In this document: positions 61,525-64,000 of the stretch, one piece after another
Layout of the letters: each line of letters begins with the position of its first letter
Numbering within the stretch: position 1 is the stretch's first letter
Origin: Atopobiaceae bacterium
GTDB lineage: Bacteria; Actinomycetota; Coriobacteriia; Coriobacteriales; Atopobiaceae
Direction of reading: 5' to 3'
DNA: 64,000 nt
Assembly: GCA_902834555.1 (NCBI GenBank)
Contig: CADFJN010000008.1
Span: 1 to 64,000 of the forward strand
Position numbers and translations under genes: made by a program
Notes under the pieces: generated by a model
Seen by the model: the letters and a program-made list of their open reading frames with translations, nothing else
Databases searched by the model: none
What the model was told of the DNA's origin: nothing

Positions 61525-62435
61525 GCGCGGCCGAGAAGGGGCAAGCAGCCGTGACTGGTACCGTGCGTGTAAGCGTCCCCGCAACCTCTGCCAACTTGGG
61601 TGTGGGCTTTGACGTACTGGGGCTCGCGCTTGACCTTGCCGCCGAGTTTTCCTTCGAACCCGCAGACTCCCTGAAGATCGACGGATGCGCACCCGAGCTT
61701 GCCGGCGAGGACAACCTGGTCTGGACCTCCTACCTCTGCGGATGCAGGGAGTTTGACCTTGAGCCGCAGCCGCTCCACATCACGGAGTCCTGCACCATTC
61801 CCGCATCTGGCGGGCTTGGCTCCAGCTCCACATGCGTGGTTGCGGGCATCGCGGCAGCCCAGGCGCTTGCGGGCCTGCCGCTCGACCGCGAGCGCACGCT
61901 TTCTCTCGCCACTGCCATCGAGGGCCACCCGGACAACGTTGCCCCTGCCGTGATGGGCGGTCTCGTGAGCTCCTACGTCGAGGGGCCAACGACAGTCACC
62001 ACGCGCTGGGTTGTTGCCGACAACCTGCGCTTTGTCTGCATGGCTCCCCCCTACCGCGTCCTCACGCGCGACGCGCGGCGCGCGCTGCCCGCGATGGTGC
62101 CAACGAGCACCGTCTCCTGGCAGGTGGGACGCTGCCTTGCCATGGTGAGCGCCCTGGCAAAGGGCGACGCCGACGCCATTCGCGCCTGCTGCCACGACCG
62201 AATCCACGAGCCTTACCGCGCGCCGCTCATCCCCGACTATCAGATGCTCCACGACGTGGCGCACGAGAATGGCGCATGCACGTTCCTCATCTCGGGCTCA
62301 GGTGCCACGATGATGGCGATTGCCGACGGTGACGAGCGCGCCGCGAGCGTTGTCCGCGCCGTGAGCGAGGCAATGCCCGCACTGTGGGTTCGCACGCTAC
62401 GCGCGAGCGAGCACGGCACAACGGTCCGCCAATGA
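61521..62435 (+). CDS. thrB: homoserine kinase
   Basis: 304 residues of the GHMP family. The N-terminal block VPATSANLGVGFDVLGLAL and the phosphate loop PASGGLGSSSTCV are typical. The C-terminal ISGSGATMMAI follows. GTG 61521 overlaps the thrC stop as GTGA, which indicates coupling. The TGA stop at 62433-62435 is the first three bases of a repeat family A palindrome. Confidence 0.95.
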   Translation: MSAAEKGQAAVTGTVRVSVPATSANLGVGFDVLGLALDLAAEFSFEPADSLKIDGCAPELAGEDNLVWTSYLCGCREFDLEPQPLHITESCTIPASGGLGSSSTCVVAGIAAAQALAGLPLDRERTLSLATAIEGHPDNVAPAVMGGLVSSYVEGPTTVTTRWVVADNLRFVCMAPPYRVLTRDARRALPAMVPTSTVSWQVGRCLAMVSALAKGDADAIRACCHDRIHEPYRAPLIPDYQMLHDVAHENGACTFLISGSGATMMAIADGDERAASVVRAVSEAMPALWVRTLRASEHGTTVRQ

Positions 62436-62461
62436 GACAAAGGGACAGTCCCTTTGTCTCA
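62432..62461. repeat. palindromic repeat family A, copy 5
   Basis: TGAGACAAAGGGAC, A, GTCCCTTTGTCTCA: perfect arms at 62433-62461. Its left TGA ends thrB and its right TCA (TGA on the minus strand) ends the histidine kinase gene. The convergent genes are therefore separated by nothing except this palindrome. Confidence 0.95.
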
Positions 62462-63862
62462 CGGGAACGTCACTGTGATTTGGGTGCCCTTGCCGAGCTC
62501 GCTCTTGAGGTCGATTGTCGCGTCGTGGAAGGCCGCGGCGTGCTTCACGATTGCAAGCCCAAGGCCGGTGCCGCCCTTCTCGCGGCTACGTCCCTTGTCA
62601 ACGCGATAAAAGCGCTCAAAGACCTTGGCCTGGTCCTCCTGAGGAATCCCGATGCCCGTGTCGCTCACGCGAACGCACGGCTTGCCGTCCTGCGGCAGCA
62701 CCCACACAAAGACGCTGCCGCCGCGACGGTTGTACCTGATGGCGTTAGAGACAAGGTTGCCAATCAACTCGTCAAGCAGGCGTGCGTTGCCCTTAATGGT
62801 AGTGGACACGCCGTCCAGCTTGAGCTTCACGCCTGCGTCGCGGGCGCGCTGCTCGTAGCGCTGGCAGACATCGGAGGCAACGGAAAGCAGGTCGATGGGC
62901 TCGACGCTGCCAAAGAGCTGCCGGTCCTGAGTGCGCTCCGTCTCGTCGAGCTTTGAGAGCGTGAGAATGTCGCTTACCAAAGCCGAGAGACGCTGCGCGT
63001 CGTCGTAGATCCGGCTTGCAAAGTTGGGGATGTCCTCCGGGCGCACGATGCCATCGCGAATGAGCTCGGAGGCGCCGGAAATGGCGGCAATGGGCGTCTT
63101 GAGCTCGTGCGTGACGTTGGCGGTGAACTCGCGGCGCATGTCGTCGGCGCTCTGAACCTGGTCCATACGCTCGACAAGGTCATGGTGCTGCTCGTTAAGG
63201 CGCGAGACCAAAGGCTCAAGCTCCACGTAGGGGGCCTTCGCGTTCTCTGCCTCGGGGTCAATCTCAAGAATGGGCTGCACCAGCCGGTTGGCAATGATGC
63301 GCGAGACAAACCACGCGACCACAACCAGGCATCCAACGACGATGACCATGATGAACAGGTCCTGGCTCACGATGCGCCCGACGCTGCTCCTGTCAAGGCC
63401 CAGACGCAAGACATCGCCCGAGGGCAGGAGCCTTGCGTGATAGAGGCTCACGTACCCCAGCGTGTCAGAGTCGCGGTCAGACTCCCCTTCGCCACTCCGG
63501 AGGGCATCGGCTATCTCTGGGCGATCGGCGTGGTTCTCGAGCGTGGCGGCATCCACCCGGGAGTCATAGAGCACGGTGCCGTCGGGCGCTACCAGCGTCG
63601 CGCGCTCCTCGCCAAAGTCGATTGAGGAGAGAAGGGCAATCTCCTCCTTGGCGGTTCCCCCATCATCGATTGCCGTTGCAATGGTGTCGCACTCGCGCGC
63701 GAGCATCCCCTTGGCGTCGGCAAGGACGGACGACTGGTAAAACAACGAGAGCGCAAGGAGCAACACGACCGCCACAACCGAACACGAGACGGCAAACGAC
63801 ACAAAGACGCTCCTGCGAAGCGAATGGGTTCCGCTCACGACTCCATTGGTTCCATCTGACAC
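62459..63862 (-). CDS. PhoR-like sensor histidine kinase
   Basis: 467 residues. TM1 is at about 19-42; an extracytoplasmic sensor of ~125 residues follows, then TM2 at about 168-190. The HisKA H-box is FTANVTHELKTPI with phospho-acceptor His252. The HATPase domain has GNLVSNAIRYN, DTGIGIP and GGTGLGLAIV. It starts with GTG 63862, 9 bases after the response-regulator stop, with GGCGAGG upstream. The layout is that of PhoR/PnpS kinases, which sense phosphate limitation; other stimuli are possible. Its TGA stop lies in the family A palindrome. Confidence 0.92.
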   Translation of the reverse strand: MSDGTNGVVSGTHSLRRSVFVSFAVSCSVVAVVLLLALSLFYQSSVLADAKGMLARECDTIATAIDDGGTAKEEIALLSSIDFGEERATLVAPDGTVLYDSRVDAATLENHADRPEIADALRSGEGESDRDSDTLGYVSLYHARLLPSGDVLRLGLDRSSVGRIVSQDLFIMVIVVGCLVVVAWFVSRIIANRLVQPILEIDPEAENAKAPYVELEPLVSRLNEQHHDLVERMDQVQSADDMRREFTANVTHELKTPIAAISGASELIRDGIVRPEDIPNFASRIYDDAQRLSALVSDILTLSKLDETERTQDRQLFGSVEPIDLLSVASDVCQRYEQRARDAGVKLKLDGVSTTIKGNARLLDELIGNLVSNAIRYNRRGGSVFVWVLPQDGKPCVRVSDTGIGIPQEDQAKVFERFYRVDKGRSREKGGTGLGLAIVKHAAAFHDATIDLKSELGKGTQITVTFP

Positions 63863-63871
63863 CGGCCTCGC

Positions 63872-64000
63872 CTACCCGCGCATGCGGTAGCCAACGCCGC
63901 GTACGGTCTCGATGAGGTCCGAGGAATCCCCGAGCTTGGCGCGAATCTGCTGCACGTGCACGTCGACGGTGCGGGAGCCGCCGTCAAAGTCCCAGCCCCA
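63872..64000 (-). CDS. OmpR/PhoB-family response regulator, C-terminal end only
   Basis: The last 42 residues of a winged-helix regulator (VDVHVQQIRAKLGDSSDLIE then TVRGVGYRMRG). This is the recognition helix and wing of the OmpR/PhoB family. The gene's start lies beyond the window. It precedes the histidine kinase by 9 bases, so the two are a two-component pair. Confidence 0.93.
   Translation of the reverse strand, partial: WGWDFDGGSRTVDVHVQQIRAKLGDSSDLIETVRGVGYRMRG

Overview
The window is GC-rich, densely coding actinobacterial chromosome. Gene content fits an anaerobic, fermentative member of the class Coriobacteriia, perhaps of the Olsenella/Atopobium type. The clues are formate-tetrahydrofolate ligase with a separate cyclohydrolase, a class II GalT, a hybrid-cluster protein, frequent TTG and GTG starts, and a tig-clpP-clpX block. 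The genus is inference; no rRNA gene is present to settle it.

Layout. 0.2-8.5 kb (all minus strand): a one-carbon/folate block fhs, fchA, folD, folE, an FNT-type formate/nitrite channel and folC, followed by a 3-hydroxyacyl-CoA dehydrogenase and a membrane zinc-ribbon protein. 8.8-13.7 kb: a three-gene operon (unknown protein with a V4R-like cysteine motif, a GcvT-family methyltransferase, an SDR dehydrogenase) divergent from a PucR-type regulator. I think this is a candidate uncharacterised demethylation system that could feed the adjacent folate genes. 14.3-25.5 kb: a galactose regulon with a LacI-family regulator, galM-galK-galT, a YdcF-like protein and mglB-mglA-mglC, where MglC carries a long extra N-terminal coiled coil. 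25.9-35.3 kb: valS, tcdA, tatD, a GT8 glycosyltransferase, clpX, clpP, tig and tRNA-Leu. 35.5-45.7 kb: carB/carA behind a possible attenuator, gdhA, tRNA-Pro with a prophage remnant, hcp with a divergent Crp/Fnr regulator, and a uracil-DNA glycosylase-like protein. 45.9-54.8 kb: tRNA-Gly, an orphan nuclease-like gene, a lipid kinase, ptsI and fruK, tRNA-Lys and tRNA-His, a polar amino-acid ABC transporter, a NUDIX hydrolase and tRNA-Arg. 54.9-62.4 kb: hom-lysC-asd plus a proline-iminopeptidase-like hydrolase, divergent from thrC-thrB; together these cover aspartate to threonine. 62.4-64.0 kb: a PhoR-like histidine kinase and the end of its response-regulator gene.

Three kinds of non-coding repeat stand out. 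A ~29-31 bp palindrome (TGAGACAAAGGGA... type) occurs five times and supplies the stop codons of four genes. A 46 bp palindrome (TGCAGA...TTGCA) occurs four times plus one decayed copy. A 60-61 bp unit with internal hairpins is repeated three times beyond carB. Other structures are a ~100 nt multi-part hairpin between fhs and fchA, shared GTTAAC operator-like sites upstream of both gal and mgl genes, and an FNR/CRP-type palindrome between hcp and its regulator.

Starts were chosen from ribosome binding sites and family length, so several coding regions begin inside a longer open frame. No CRISPR array, rRNA gene or intact insertion sequence was seen.
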